Assembly: GCA_037176705.1 (NCBI GenBank)
Contig: CM073899.1
Coordinates: 1,054,001 to 1,118,000 of the forward strand
Source: Molossus alvarezi
Lineage: Eukaryota > Chordata > Mammalia > Chiroptera > Molossidae
Reading direction: 5' to 3'
DNA length: 64,000 nt
Shown one piece after another: positions 12,650-24,863 of this stretch. The stretch's first letter is position 1; the number at the start of each line of letters is the position of its first letter. The position numbers and the translations under genes are program-made. The notes beneath the pieces are model-generated. The model worked only from the letters and a program-made list of their open reading frames with translations, made no database searches and was not told the DNA's origin.

Positions 12650-12856
12650 CTGAGTTTTTCAGATAGAGTGAAAGCAAGGGAGTGACAGAGAGAGAGAATG
12701 AGAAACTTCAATGTGAGAGAGACACATCTATTGTCTTCCTTCCCACCATCCTAATCGGGACCTCAATTGTACAGCTACTGAGAAATGTTCCATTGGTAGA
12801 AATCAAACCAAAGACTCTTAAGGTTGAGAGATGATTCTCCAGCCACTGACCTAAAT
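12650..12856 (-). mobile_element. Old VES-like SINE in RBMY-A intron
   Basis: Diverged antisense SINE ('cagatagagtgaaag', 'agagacacatcta', 'ctgagaaatg'). The orthologous copy in RBMY-B is at ~26.64-26.89 kb, so it was already in the intron before the copies separated. Confidence 0.7.
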
Positions 12857-13150
12857 GTCTAGAGCTATTGAAACATTTTTTCAATCAAATAGAACATTTG
12901 ACAGTGTAAAGATTAGGAACCATATGAAAGTCAGGATTTCAGAGCATTTTAAGGAAATGTGCCTGAACTTGTATTCAATATCAATTATAGCTGAAACTAT
13001 GACTGTTAAACATCAGTTGATATAAATGTAATTTGCCCTCACTACCTCAGCACTATTGATATTTTCCCAGGATGAGCAATTTGAGGTCTATGTTTTGCAG
13101 AGATTTAATATTTTATTTGTCATGCTCTAACAATGTAAAATGTCTTTTAG
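12857..13150 (+). other. RBMY-A intron, aligned to copy B
   Basis: Collinear with 26.89-27.18 kb of copy B ('ttttatttgtcatgct', 'aaaagtctttta'). The alignment ends at ~13.15 kb where L1-D begins, just before the place where copy B has its last recognised exon. That exon is therefore missing from A. Confidence 0.65.
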
Positions 13151-13204
13151 GAGGCCTAGAGAGACTGGGGAAATTCAGCTGCCTGCCTGCAGGAACTGCA
13201 GGGT

Positions 13205-13520
13205 ATAGGGTCACCAGAGTGTCCTGTGCGACCCAGCAGGGACTATGCCATCCAATTATCAGTGGGATCTGCAGGATGCTGAAGCACCAGCGAGGAGTGT
13301 GTGATCCAGCAGCACATAACATAGGCATAGAGCCCGGTTCCAAAATGGACTGTGCAATCCAGTTTCCCGTGAAACATGCAGGATGCAGGGACATCAAAAA
13401 GGCCTGTGGTACACAGCTGCACACAAGATAGGCATAGAGGATGTGAAAATGGAGGCAGAGTGAATAGAAGCTCTGAAGACTATCTCCCAGGACCAAATGG
13501 GAATTACTACTAAATTAAAG
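13205..13520 (+). repeat. ~316-bp module with internal repeats (copy 2)
   Basis: Aligned partner of 11757-12073. It directly precedes recognisable L1 5'UTR sequence ('aaaaaaagcaacagaaaag' onward), the position where tandem promoter monomers sit in some rodent L1 families. Internal units share 'tgtgcgacccagcagg' / 'tgtgtgatccagcagc'. Confidence 0.6.
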
Positions 13521-14597
13521 ACAAATCCTCAGAAAAAAAGCAACAGAAAAGCAATAGGACTGGACCATATAACCAGGGACATTGGTAGGATCTGTGGAGG
13601 CATGAAAGGTTGGCAGGCTGAGGGCCCATGGACAGCAGCAGCTTAACTCTGAGCAGCACCCTTGGAAAATATAGACCAATCCCATTCCACAGAGCAGAGA
13701 ACTAAGACAGAGCACTAAAATAGCCATAGCCACTCACCTGGGGGCTACAGCAGAGGGAGGGCAAACAGGGATGAAAATCTGTGAGGATACACAGGATTTG
13801 GAGGGCACTCAGTTATTGCTAAGTTGTAGCCACAGTTGAAGGTGGTCAGTGTGCTCCTTCCCAGAGATATGGAGAACAGCGGCAGCCCTCCCATCAGAGT
13901 TCAGTCTTTCCCAGGTGAGGCAAACAAATGTAAATTGAGGCCCATTAACAACCAGCATCTATCCCACACTCTGGAAATCCTCTTATGCAGAACACCAGGT
14001 CTACATTCCAAGGCACTGAGTAACTGAGACTATGGAGAAAGCTAGAGGATAACTGAACTGTTCCTGGGCTTGCAAATCTTCCCAGGAAATTAAGACTCAA
14101 CAGTGGTGTTTAACATGGACCCACCCAGGCTCATCCAAACCCACTAGAGGGAGCCACAAACAGCAGAACACCAAGACCCACAGAAAAAAACTTGGCAGGA
14201 TCCAGATCCCACTGTGATAGCCAAAATTTTGAAACAAAGAAATAAATCCCAAATAAAAGAACAAGAGAACTCTATCAAAAATGAGATAAATAAAAGGCAG
14301 CTAAGCAAATTATTAGAGGTAGAGTTCAGAGCCATGATCTTGAGGAAGCTCAACAGCATGAGTAAGGACATCATCACCATGAGTAAAGATATAGAAACAT
14401 AGAAAACAAACCAAGGGAAAAGAAATAAAGAATGACATAGCAGAAATGAAGAACACATTGAAAAGACTAACAATCAGAGTAGAGGAAGCTGAGGACCAGA
14501 TCAGTGAAGTGAATTACAAGAAAAGGTAAAAATAAATTAACCAATCAAAAAACCTAAAAGAAAAAAAAGTTAAAAAAAAAAAAAAGGAAACAGCTTA

Positions 14598-14711
14598 AAA
14601 GAACTGTGAGACAACTGGAAGCGTAATAGCACGCGAAACATAGTAGTCCCTTTGATTTGAATCAAAGAACTGTGAGACAACTGGAAACGTAATAGCATTC
14701 AAATCATAGTA
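14598..14711 (+). repeat. Short tandem duplication in L1-D ORF1 region
   Basis: A unit of about 65 bp beginning 'aaagaactgtgagacaactg' occurs twice in tandem ('gaagcgtaatagcacg' then 'gaaacgtaatagcatt'). The two units differ at a few positions, so the duplication is not recent. Confidence 0.75.
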
Positions 14712-16646
14712 GAAGAGGAAGAAAATGGGCAAGGGTTTGAGGATATATTTGAAGAAACAGTGAGACAAAACTTTCCTAACATGGTGAAGGAAGAAATCAT
14801 TCAAGTTTAAGAAGCACAGAGAGCCCAAGTAAGAAGTTCCACACCAAGACACATAGTAATTAAAATGCCAAAAATGAAAAACAAAGAGAGAATCCTAAAG
14901 AGAAAAAGAGGTAAGCAATAGGTTACCTACAAAGGAAACTTCATAAGGCTCTCAGCTGACTTCTCAACAGAAACACTACAGGGCAGAAGGGAGTGGCATG
15001 AAGTAATCAAGGTAATGAAAAACAAGGATCTGAATCCAAGACAACTCTATCCAGCAAGGCTATCAGTCAAAATAGAAGGTCAAATAAACAGATTTAAAAA
15101 AAAGGGCAGGGGAGGCTAAGGGAATATATTAACACCAAACCAGCACCGTAAGATATGCTAAAAGTACTGCTGTAATTAGTAGAAGACATAGGAAAAAAAA
15201 ATAGAAGCACACTAAACAAAAATGGCAATACATAAGTATATATAAAGTATCATCCTATGTGAATGGTTTGAATGCTCCAATAAAAGACACAGAGTAGCTG
15301 ACTGTATAAGAAAGCATGATCACATATATGTTGTTTACAAGAAAACCATCTCACGACAAAAGACTCACATAGGTTGAAAGTGAAGGGATGGAACAAAATC
15401 TTTCAAGTAAACAGAAAGCAAAACAAACAAACAAACAAACAAAAAACAAAAAGCTGGGGTAGCAGCACTCATTTCTGATAAAGTAAATTTCAAAATGAAG
15501 GCCATAACTAGAGACAAAGAAGGACACTACCTAATACTGAAAGGATCTATGTAACAGAAAGATAAAACCTTGGTAAACATATATGCACCCAATTTAGGAG
15601 CACTAATAATCTTCTGGAGGACTTCAAAAAAGAAATCAACAGCAATAAAATTAAATCAGGGGATTTCAATACCCTGCTAAATCATTGGATAGATCTTCTA
15701 GACAAAAAATAAAATAAATAAATATATAACAAGATAATACAGACTCTAAGTGAAGCACTAGATCAAAAGGATTTATTAGATATTTGCAGAGAATTATGCC
15801 CCAAAACTGAAGAATTTACATTCTTCTCAAGTGCACATAGAACATTCTCAAAAATAGACATCATGTTAGGACACAAACTATGCCTCTACAAGTTCAAGAA
15901 GATTAAAATCATATCAAGCATATTCTCAGATCACAATGGCATGCAACTAGCAATCAATTGCAACAAAAACATGCAAACACATTAGAAAACATGAAGGCTA
16001 AATAGCATGCTATTGAACAATGAAGGGTTACCATGGAGATCAAGGAGGAAATGAAAAGCTTTCTAGAAAGCAATGTAAATGAACACATAACAACACAAAA
16101 TCTATGAGATGCAAAAAAAAGTAGTTCTGAGAGGGAAGTTCATAGCACTACAGGCCTACCTCAAGAAGCAAGAAAAATTTCTGATAGACTATCTAACCTC
16201 ACAACTTAAAGAACTAGAGAGCAAACAGAAAGAAAACCCTAGAGCAAGTAAAAGGAATGTAGTAGTAAAGATCAGAGCAGAAAAAAAAATGACACGGAGA
16301 CCAAAAAAAAAAAAAAAAAAAAGAACAATTCAAAGGATCAATGAAACAAAGAGCTGGTTCTTTGAATAGATCAATAAGATTGACGGACCATTAGGCAGAC
16401 TACCAAGAAACAGAGAGAACTCAAATACACAAAATTAGAAATAAAAGAGGGGAAGTAATAACTGACACCACAAAAATATAAAATGATTTTTAACAAATAC
16501 TATGAATAATTATATGGCAACAAATTCGACAATCTAAGCAAAATGGACAAATTTGTAGAAACACATAGTCCCCCAAAGCTGAACCCGGACAAGAGAGAAA
16601 ACTTGAACAGACCAATAACAGCAAAAGAAATTGAAGATGTAATCAA

Positions 16647-16871
16647 GCCCTGGCCAGTTTGGCTCAGCGGTTGGAGTGTCGGCCTGGGGTACAGAGAGAC
16701 CCGCAAAGGGAGGGTACCTAGGTTGCAGTTTGTCTCTGGGCCTGGTTGGGTTGTGCAGGTGGCAGCACTCGATGTGTCCCTTTCACATCGATGTTTCTCT
16801 TTCTCTCCCTCTCTTCCTCTCTCTCCCTTCCTCTCTATCTGAACAAAAAATGAAAAACTTTCCTTGGGTGA

Positions 16872-16903
<32 letters not shown>
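16647..16903 (+). mobile_element. VES-type SINE nested in L1-D
   Basis: Head 'gccctggccagtttggctc', CT-rich stretch, 'tgaacaaaaaatg' and a ~28-nt pure A tail. Target-site duplication 'agatgtaatcaa' / 'agatgtaataaa' lies at 16635-16646 and 16904-16915. The long pure tail suggests a fairly recent insertion. A GC-rich portion of the B-box region is shortened compared with the 8.65 kb copy. Confidence 0.92.
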
Positions 16904-16905
<2 letters not shown>

Positions 16906-19556
16906 ATGTAATAAAGACTCTCGCAGCAAACAAAAGCCAAGGCCAAGATGGCTTCAGGGAAAATTTTACTGAACATTCAAAGAACTAATACCCATTCTCC
17001 TCAAACTATTTCAAAAAATTCAAGAAGAATAAAGTCTTTCAAACTCGTTTTATGAGGCCAACATAATTCTAATTCCAAAACAGGAAAAAGATAATACAAA
17101 AAAAGAAAACTATAGACCAATATTCCTGATGAACACAGATGCCAAAATTCTGAACAAAAGACTAGCAAATCAAATCCCGAATTACATCAAAAAAACTATT
17201 CACCATGACCAAGTTGGATTCATCCCAGGGATGCAAGACTGGCACAATATGCACAAATCAACAAATGCGATATACAAAATAAACAAAAAGAAAGATAAAA
17301 ATCATATGATCATATCAATAGACACTTGAAAAACCATTCAAGAAAATCCAGCACCAATTTCTGATAAAATACAGAGCAATCTGGGAATAGAGGGATACTA
17401 TCTGAACATATATGAAAAACCTACCGCCAACATCATACACAATGGGCAAAAATTAAAAGCATTTCTCTTAAGAACAGGAAGAAGACAAGAATGCCCACTT
17501 TCGCCACTCTTATTTAACATAGTACTGGAAGTCTTAGCCACAGCAATCAGACAGGAAGGAAAGATAAAAAAGATGCAAATCGAAAAAAGGAAGTGAAACT
17601 GTCATTATTCACAGATGAAATAATACTATACATATACAACCCAAAGACTCCATCAACAATTTACCAGACTTAATAAATGAATTTGGCAAAGCAGCAGGAT
17701 ACAAAATTAATTTCAAGAAATTGATGGCATTCTCCTCCACCAATAATAAACTCATACAGAAAGAGAAACTAAAAAACAACCCCATTTATCATTAAGACAA
17801 GAAAATTAAGATACCTAGGAATAAACGTAACCAAAACAATAAAGAACCTATTCTCAGAAAACTAAGGTCATTGAAAAAAGAAATAGAGGAAGATATAAAA
17901 AAGTAGAACATATCTTATTGGAAAAATTAACATCATTAAAATGTCTATACTATCAAAAGCCATCTATAGATTCTATGAAATCTCCATGAAAATACCAATG
18001 ACATACATCACAGAAGTAGAATAAATACTTCAAAAGTTCATATGGAAACAAAACACATCTTGAATAACCACAGCAATCTTGAAAATAAAGAACAAAGTAG
18101 GAGGGATCACATTACCTGATTTCAGGTTATAGGACAAAGCACTGTAATCAAAATAGCCTGGTTCTGGCACAGGAATAGGCAGATACATCAATGGAAAAGA
18201 ACAGAATACCCAGAAATGGACCCAACGCGATATGCTCAATTAATATTTGACAAGTTAGCAAGAGCATACAGTGGAGTAAAGACAGCCTCTTTAATAAATG
18301 GTGTTGAGAAAATGAAAAGCTACATGAAAAAAAAAATTAGACCAACTTACACGCTACACAAGAATAAACTCAAAATGGATAAAATACTTTAATGTGACTT
18401 TAATTTAATCCATAAAAATTCTAGAAGAAACTGTAGGCAACAAAATTTCAGACATCATGCATAGCAGAATTTTCACTGAAACATTACCTAAGGCAACAGA
18501 ATCAAAAAAGAAAAAGAACACATGGGACTACATCCAACTCGAAAGCTTCTGCACAGCAAAAGATACAATCATCAAAAGGGAAAGGAAACACTTTATGGGA
18601 GAGCATATTTGCCAATGATATATCAGATAAGGGGTTAATTTCCAATGTATATTCTGTGCTCATACAACTCATCAAAAGGAAATCAATGAACCCAATTAAA
18701 AAATGGACTAAGTAACTAAATAGACACCTCTCTAAACAGGACATATGAATGGCTAAGAAACATATGAAGAAATGCTCAACATCACTAACCATCAGAGTGA
18801 TGCAAATTAAAACAACAATGAGGTATGACCTCACTCATGTCAGCAAGGCTCCCATCAACAAATCATCAAACAACAAGTGTTGGTGAGGATATGGTGAAAG
18901 GGGACTCTAGTGCACTGCTGGTGAGAATGCAGACTGATTCAGCCACTATGGGAAACACTATGGTGTTACCTCAAAAACTTAAAAATTGAACTGTCATTTG
19001 ACCTAGTGACCCCAATTATAGGAATATACCCTACGAAGCCTGAAACACCAATCAGAAAGAATATATGTACCCCATGTTCATAGCAGCACCATTTACAATA
19101 GCTAAGATCTGGAAATAGCCCCAAATGTCCATCAGTAGACAAATGCATAAAATAGCTGTGGTACATATACACAATGGAGTACTATGCAGCTGTATGAAAG
19201 AAATATTACCTGTCCTCTGAGAGACATGGAGGGACATGGAAAGTATCTTCCTAAGCAAAACAAGTCAAACTGAGAAAGACAAATATCACATGATCTCACT
19301 TATTTGTGGAATATAATGAATATAACAGTGTGAGGAATGGGGTAGTCCCAGAGATGTGGAAGTGGAGTACAGACTGACAATCCCCAGAAGAGGGGTGGGG
19401 GAGAGATAAACCACAGAACTTATGTGTATGTATGCATGAACAATCGACATGAACAGCACAGCTTTGGATGGGGCACAGAAGGATGGGGAGGTGGGAGTCA
19501 GTGAGGGAAAAAGGAGAAACATCTGTAACAAAATATATAAATTAATTAAAAAATGA

Positions 19557-20868
19557 ATTACTTAATGACGTACTCACCACCAGCACTAACAACTATTTAT
19601 CACAGGGGCACATTGGACCCACACACACTTTGCAGTCATGTTCTCCATGGCTAGCTCTAACAGGTGCTTGGAGAAAACAATTTCCCAGTGTGCTACGGTC
19701 ACTCTGGCTGGCCTCAGACACTGAGCCTCAAGTTTTATGGACAAATCAGGGGCCACCACAGTTGAAACAGACATTACCTTGACTGGTGCCACATTGTAGT
19801 GTCTCCTGGCCTCACTTGAGCCTTGTCTAGGCCAGAATTAAGTAAAGGGAAATCTTGAAGGCCCCAAAATTATCTTTCTATCAACAAACTTTGACTGATC
19901 AACTATTATGCTTAGTCACTGTCTGGTCACTGAGGACAAAACACAGGAGAAATCAAGAACCCTGCCTGTTAAGAGGCTGACAATGGGTAAAGAGTAAAGT
20001 GCAGACAAGTCAGACATAGCTTTGTTATCTTAGTAAAAAGAAGTGTTAAGAGAAAAGAGGAAGAAGTAGCCAATAAAAAAGAATGTAGGGACAACGTAAC
20101 TTGTTTGGGTAGAGTGGGAAGGAGCCACAGAAGCATCTCAGTAAGAAAGTCTTGTCAGGGAGCTGGTGTGCAATGGTCCTGTGGTAAGGCAGATGGACAC
20201 TTCAACATAACACTTTCCAACAGAAAAGTTAAGTATAATAGACCAATGTTTATGGTTCCATTGATATGAATGTCACCGATATGCAAGTCCACATAATATT
20301 AATGATGCCCAAAGGCTTAGGAGATGGATGCATGAGAAATAATTGTTCATAGGTACAGGTGATGTTTTAGAGATGACGGCAATATTCAGACAGGAGATGG
20401 CATAGATGGTTACAAAACTCTGAATATACTGAATCCACTGAGAGTGTACTTGGAATGAATGAACTTCATGCTATGTAAAAAAAAAAAAAAAATCCATAAA
20501 GCTGTTTCAAAGTACATATGGCACATTGTCAGGGATAGAGCAGTGGCAGGAGAAAGATTAGGCATAAATGAGCCAGGACATCCAGTCAAGAAGTGATCAT
20601 CAAAGGGGTGAAATAGGAACACTGAACTGAGCGGAAATTTGGGTCTTGGTTCCGGTTGACCTTCACAGTAGCCTTTCCCAGGTATTCCATATAGACTGCT
20701 TTCAGTGCCCGAAGAAAGGGGGTAAAAATGGGAGCTGTGGACGTCTTTTGTTTAAGAGTTATTCAAGACAGTGATGTTGGTCCCTCACTGGAAGTGTTGC
20801 AAGACTTGATGAGATGTGATGAGACAAACTGACAAGTGAACAGAATTGATGTTTTAAAAGTGGTAAGA
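19557..20868. other. Single-copy-looking DNA, nothing recognised
   Basis: Non-repetitive by eye, moderate GC. No RNA-recognition-motif exon of RBMY was found here although it lies upstream of copy B. There is no duplicate of this stretch elsewhere in the window. Confidence 0.5.
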
Positions 20869-21125
20869 GTCCGGCCAGTTTGGTTCAGCAGTTAGAGTGT
20901 CAGCCCACAGACAAAGGAGTCATGAGTTCAAATGTGATCAAGGGCATGTAACTCATTTGCCATTTGTCCCCATCCCAGTTCGGGGTGGTGTGGGTGGCAA
21001 TCGGTCGATATGTCACATTTACATCAATGTTTTTGTTTATCTCTCTCTGACTCTGTCTGTCTCTTTCTACCACCCTCTGCATCTGAGATAAAGAGAAAAA
21101 GATCCTCCACTGAGGATGAAATACA
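20869..21125 (+). mobile_element. VES-like SINE, older
   Basis: Head 'gtccggccagtttggttcag', then 'gttagagtgtcagccc', 'gagttcaaatgtgatc', a CT-rich part and 'cctccactgaggatgaa'. Diverged from the young VES copies; no clear target-site duplication was identified. Confidence 0.8.
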
Positions 21126-21690
21126 TACATTAAGTGGAATATAAACAATAACAATTGCATGATATCAGATGTAAAGGGACAAATGTTTTCTAGGCACAGG
21201 TCCCATGGGTTGTTGCAGAGATCACCACATTCCAGTGCTCAGAGTCCAACAGATACTCACCAGTTTCTGACTTGGACACCACCTCTGGAACCTGAGAAGG
21301 TGAAAAGGTAGTAGGGAGAGGCCAGAATTCCTGGGCAGTGGGTGCTTAGGTGGCTGAAAAAGTAATGGATGAGCCTAGAGTTGAAGACAGAAGGTGGTGC
21401 TGGGTTTACTACCTTGAGATTAATGTAGAGGACATCTTTCCCCATTATTGTCTCACCTTAAAAATTCCAAGAACCCACATGTAGTCTCACCATGGCCACA
21501 TGCACCGTCAGACTGAGGGACAGCATTTCACAAGTAAGTGCCTTCACAATCATTGCTGCCTGGGGAAGAAAGAAGAAAGTGAAGGAGGACTGGAGTCCAG
21601 TTACCAGCTGGTCCTTATGTCACGTATCATGCAGGTATAGGTAGAGAATCAGAAATCTTTATGTTGAATTAAGAACAATCATACCGCTTA
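21126..21690. other. Non-repetitive DNA, nothing recognised
   Basis: Intervening sequence without a recognised gene, repeat or duplicate elsewhere in the window. Confidence 0.45.
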
Positions 21691-21719
21691 ATATTGCATA
21701 GGAGTGAAAAAGGGCAGGT

Positions 21720-21990
21720 ATAAGAGGGATGCCAGAAGACTGATACAGGACACATAGATGAGAGGTGATAAATGACACACAGATGAGAGGGGACAGATGA
21801 CTGATGGATGGCACATTTATGGAGGGGACAGATAGAGATGACAGATGGCTGACAGACAAGAGATCCAGGAGCGGTGACATATAGATGAGAGAGGACAGAT
21901 GTCAGTGGACTGATGGATGAGAAACAACAGAGGACTGGGCATGAACCGCAGATAGACGGGAGGTGGCAGATGAGTGTCGGTGTGGCACAT
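21720..21990 (+). repeat. Degenerate GA-rich minisatellite
   Basis: Imperfect repeats of units resembling 'agatgagaggtgacagatg' with variants such as 'cagatgagaggggacagatg', 'gatagagatgacagatggct' and 'tagatgagagaggacagatg'. The repeats give serine/leucine-rich open frames on the minus strand that are not genes. Confidence 0.7.
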
Positions 21991-22049
21991 AGCACAGCAA
22001 CACATTTGGTGTCTATTTTTTTAAAGGTGCACGTGCAGGTCTGTCAGTA

Positions 22050-22960
22050 CCGCACTTTGCAGAGCTAAGTGGGGCTACTTCCTGTGTGCAGTTTCCGCCA
22101 GAGCCAGCACTAGTCTCAGCCTCCAGCCAGGGCCTGGGGGCGCTCAGCAGGCCACTTAACTGGCAGTGTGGGCGGGGACTGGAAGGCCTGGCTGGGGACC
22201 CAGGGAGGGCAATGAGTGGTCCAGCATCACGAAGCTGCAGCAGCTCCTGTCTGCGGAGAAGTCATGCACAGCCCTGCAGGCCCTGTCCACAGGGAGAGAT
22301 TGGTGGTTCACCTGAGAGGTCCTGGCAGGCTTCCCAGGTTGTGGGATCAGCAAGTTCGGCAGTGTGTTAGGTGGCACGTGCTGTGACATGCGTGCAGTTT
22401 GGGTTCTTTCCAGGACACGCGCTGTATCTTTTCCTCAAGTTGCCCTGCATGCCGTAAAGGAGAGCAGATGCAGCTCTGAGGGGCCCCAGGGATGGGAAGT
22501 GGCAGGGCCGGGCCACCTGCCTAGAGTGCTGGGTGTGGGCAGGAGTGCTGGGCAGGGAGCCCAGGGGCAGCCACACCCCTGCTTGGAGAAGTCCTGGGCC
22601 TGCTGAGGCTGCATGGGTGTATCTTGTCAGCCAGGGGACAGTAGTGGGTTTATTTTCCACTGCAGGTCACCTGTGGGGCAACCCTGGATCTGTGTTAGCT
22701 GTTCATTGTCTTTCTGGGAGCCCTAGGGTGCAGAGTCAGAGGTGTGCAGAAAAGGGGCCACATACTGAACCTGACAGGTTGTCTTTTCTGTCACGTCCAG
22801 GGCACATTCTTAAATTACACTTCTTTCCCTGCTGCAGCTAGAAACAGACATGTTCTGGGCTCTGCTTGTGTTCCTGTGGGAGCCTTGCAGATGCTCCCCG
22901 AGCTGCCCTTGATGGGAACGGAGAAGGAAGCCTTTTCACACAGTTGTAGATGTGTGCTTC
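22050..22960. other. GC-rich patch of unknown nature
   Basis: Noticeably GC-rich compared with the surroundings (for example 'gggcggggactgg', 'gggccgggccacctgcc'), with scattered CpG. Short open frames exist on both strands, but none showed a family signature I recognise. It might be an old CpG-rich promoter or a decayed exon of a Y gene. A stretch at ~22209-22290 reads open with a helical-looking peptide containing 'ITKLQQLLSAEK'. Confidence 0.4.
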
Positions 22961-24107
22961 TGTAACTGTGTTTCTAAGAACGTGTTGATTGCCTCGTGGT
23001 ACAGGTAGGCAGCGCCCTGAATATGCAGGTTATTAGTCATCACTTCTTGTCAGTTCAGGCCTGGAGAGTGGGGAAGGGGAGATTGACAGGAACGTGAGCA
23101 TGGACACAGCACCACGGAGAACTTACTTACCCTGGCCTTTGAGTTCCAGTGTCAAGGCTGTCAGCACTTTACCATGGACAGCGCATCGCCACAAGGGTTG
23201 TGTCCTCAGCATTGAGGCCAGTGATTCTGGGGGATAAGAAGAGCCACAAAGACCCGTGGGGAAAGTGGACTTTCCATTCCTTGGGAGCAGAGGGTTGAAA
23301 AAGTTCTTATTTGAGTAGGCCCTTGACAATGAAGTGGGTGTGCAGATCTGGAAGAAAGGAAATGAACTAAGCCCATAGATGGTAGCTGTCATAACAAGGT
23401 GTCCTTCCTGCCCAAAATTTCCTCTGCTGTCCTAGTAAATGTTTATCCTCTAACCACAGTGAATTTTCTAAAATGCTTCTATCACAATGTACTTTACAAC
23501 AGTGTTCCATTGGTTATTCTGATTCAGTCTTTGAAGAGTCCTGTTTAAACATAGAAGATGTGGGAATCCTGACATCTCTGAAAATACACACCTGCAGTTG
23601 TATTGTAAAATTATATATCAATTATTTTACCTTAACAAACAGGAAATTATAAAGACTAATTTTAGGATAGCTGATGCATTTCAATGAATGAAGACATGAA
23701 GGATTTATTCCACAAATAATGCACATTTTTATATACTCTGGCATAGAAAAAAAAGTTGCCAATACAAAATGCTCTAAAATGCACATTTTAGAAAGTAACG
23801 CCTGTATTTCTTTCATGGTATGTTAGGATTATTATTCTTTATTAGAGGGCTTTTTGAGGACTTTTAGAGTAATTGACAATATATGTATCTGTTCTGCATG
23901 ATTTAATGGAAGAAATTTAATAATTAAATGTTTCTTAACTGTGACATGAATCAGAACGCCATGCTTTTTGAAGAAATGTTGGATTTGGGAAGATAATTTG
24001 ATGTTGACCTTGATTTATTTGCAGTAATATGTATCTTTGTACAATTTATGCATTTGTTTGAGTTTAGTGACATGTACTGTTGTTCATATTATGTGTAATT
24101 ATTTTAG
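22961..24107. other. DNA upstream of RBMY-B, nothing recognised
   Basis: Becomes AT-rich towards 24.1 kb. Searching by eye for the RNP1-type 'SRGFAFITF' exon of RBMY found nothing, so the RNA-binding half of copy B is either absent or beyond recognition. Similarity to copy C starts only about 30 bases before the next exon. Confidence 0.5.
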
Positions 24108-24300
24108 TGTCTCAATGGAAGAACAAGTAGAGTACAGCAATCCCACCAACCATCTTTACAATGTGGTGGTAGATGGAGGTCACTGCTTTCTTCAAGGCAC
24201 AGAGGTCGTGCAAGAAACCTGAGATGTGGAAGAGGAGGAAGTAGAAGAGCAGGATTTGGAAGTAGAGGAGCAACAGTGCTTTGCTCAGGTGCAGAACACT
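24108..24300 (+). pseudogene. RBMY: RBMY copy B: exon after the RRM (Arg/Gly-rich)
   Basis: RBMY/RBMX-family proteins are nuclear RNA-binding splicing regulators with an N-terminal RRM and Ser/Arg/Gly/Tyr-rich repeats; RBMY is the testis-expressed Y paralogue. After acceptor 'attattttag' the frame reads 'LNGRTSRVQQSHQPSLQCGG' and then 'RARNLRCGRGGSRRAGFGSR', matching in order the family's end-of-RRM 'GKAIKVEQA.KPSF.SGGR' and the following Arg/Gly-rich region. The frame stays open beyond 24.3 kb. Lys-to-Arg/Ser changes in the 'KAIKVEQ' core suggest relaxed constraint. The 3' limit is approximate. Confidence 0.75.
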
Positions 24301-24529
24301 TAAGTAATCTTTTAAATATAGGGAAAAAAGGAGACTTGGCTTTGGATGGTGAACACACCATCCAGTATGCAGATGATATATGACAGAATGGTATCTCTCA
24401 ATTCTTTATAAATGTATTAAGCAGCATCATCCAGTCAATTCAATGAAACACAAAATGTGGATATAGAGTTTGTAAGTACCTACAACAGTGTAAATTAATA
24501 CAATGTAAAAATGAAAAAGTAAGGATGAA

Positions 24530-24747
24530 ACGGTAGGAGTGCAAACCAGTATTATGAATGTATAGAAATATTTCAAATGTCATTTAAAATTTGAATAAGC
24601 AAAACAAACTATATAATTGGTTAGATAAGGAGTTTATTCTAACACTCGTATTAAAAAGGGGAAAGAAGTTAAAGTTTTGAAATTTTCTTTTTCTCTGTAA
24701 TATCGGTCTCAGGAGTGATATAGTCACCTAGTCCTTTTTAAACTGAA
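24530..24747 (+). other. RBMY-B intron; empty site of the A/C L1
   Basis: 24.50-24.53 kb is the uninterrupted equivalent of the L1 insertion point in copies A and C. 24.53-24.65 kb aligns with 7.43-7.56 kb. Confidence 0.6.
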
Positions 24748-24748
24748 G

Positions 24749-24863
24749 GACCAGAAACATGTGGGAGAGGAAATTACACAGGAGCCCCACACCAAGAGCC
24801 TGTCTCTTCCAGGAGAAATTACCATGTGTCATGAAGAGATGATAGTTGGGCTACATACTACAG
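24749..24863 (+). pseudogene. RBMY: RBMY copy B: exon with in-frame stop
   Basis: After acceptor 'aaactgaag' the frame shows 'GNYTGAPHQEPVSSRRNYH', matching the family region 'RENYG.PPRR...SSRR' that precedes the repeated boxes. A TGA at 24832-24834 interrupts the frame just before 'RDDSW'. A donor-like 'acag|gttaaag' follows. This stop would truncate any product that includes the exon. No counterpart was seen in copy A. Confidence 0.7.

Larger units (their letters stand above)
13151..19556 (+). mobile_element. L1 retrotransposon (L1-D), near full length, decayed
   Basis: Sense L1: a repeat-bearing 5' block (13.2-13.52 kb), 5'UTR to ~14.2 kb, ORF1 remnant ~14.2-15.1 kb, ORF2 remnant ~15.3-19.2 kb and an A-rich end near 19556. 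Readable ORF2 parts include the reverse-transcriptase segment at 17129-17329 ('[20 protein letters not shown]', the L1 '[12 protein letters not shown]' block). Many stops and frameshifts are present, and one VES SINE is inserted at 16.65 kb. Whether the 13.15-13.52 kb block belongs to the L1 is unproven. Confidence 0.85.

Noticed and set aside
21659..22005. Ser/Leu-rich open frames on the minus strand
   Set aside because: They are translations of a degenerate minisatellite.
22209..22290. Helical-looking peptide 'ITKLQQLLSAEK' in the GC-rich patch
   Set aside because: Open for only ~27 codons without clear splice signals, and no family was recognised; kept only as part of the GC-rich finding.
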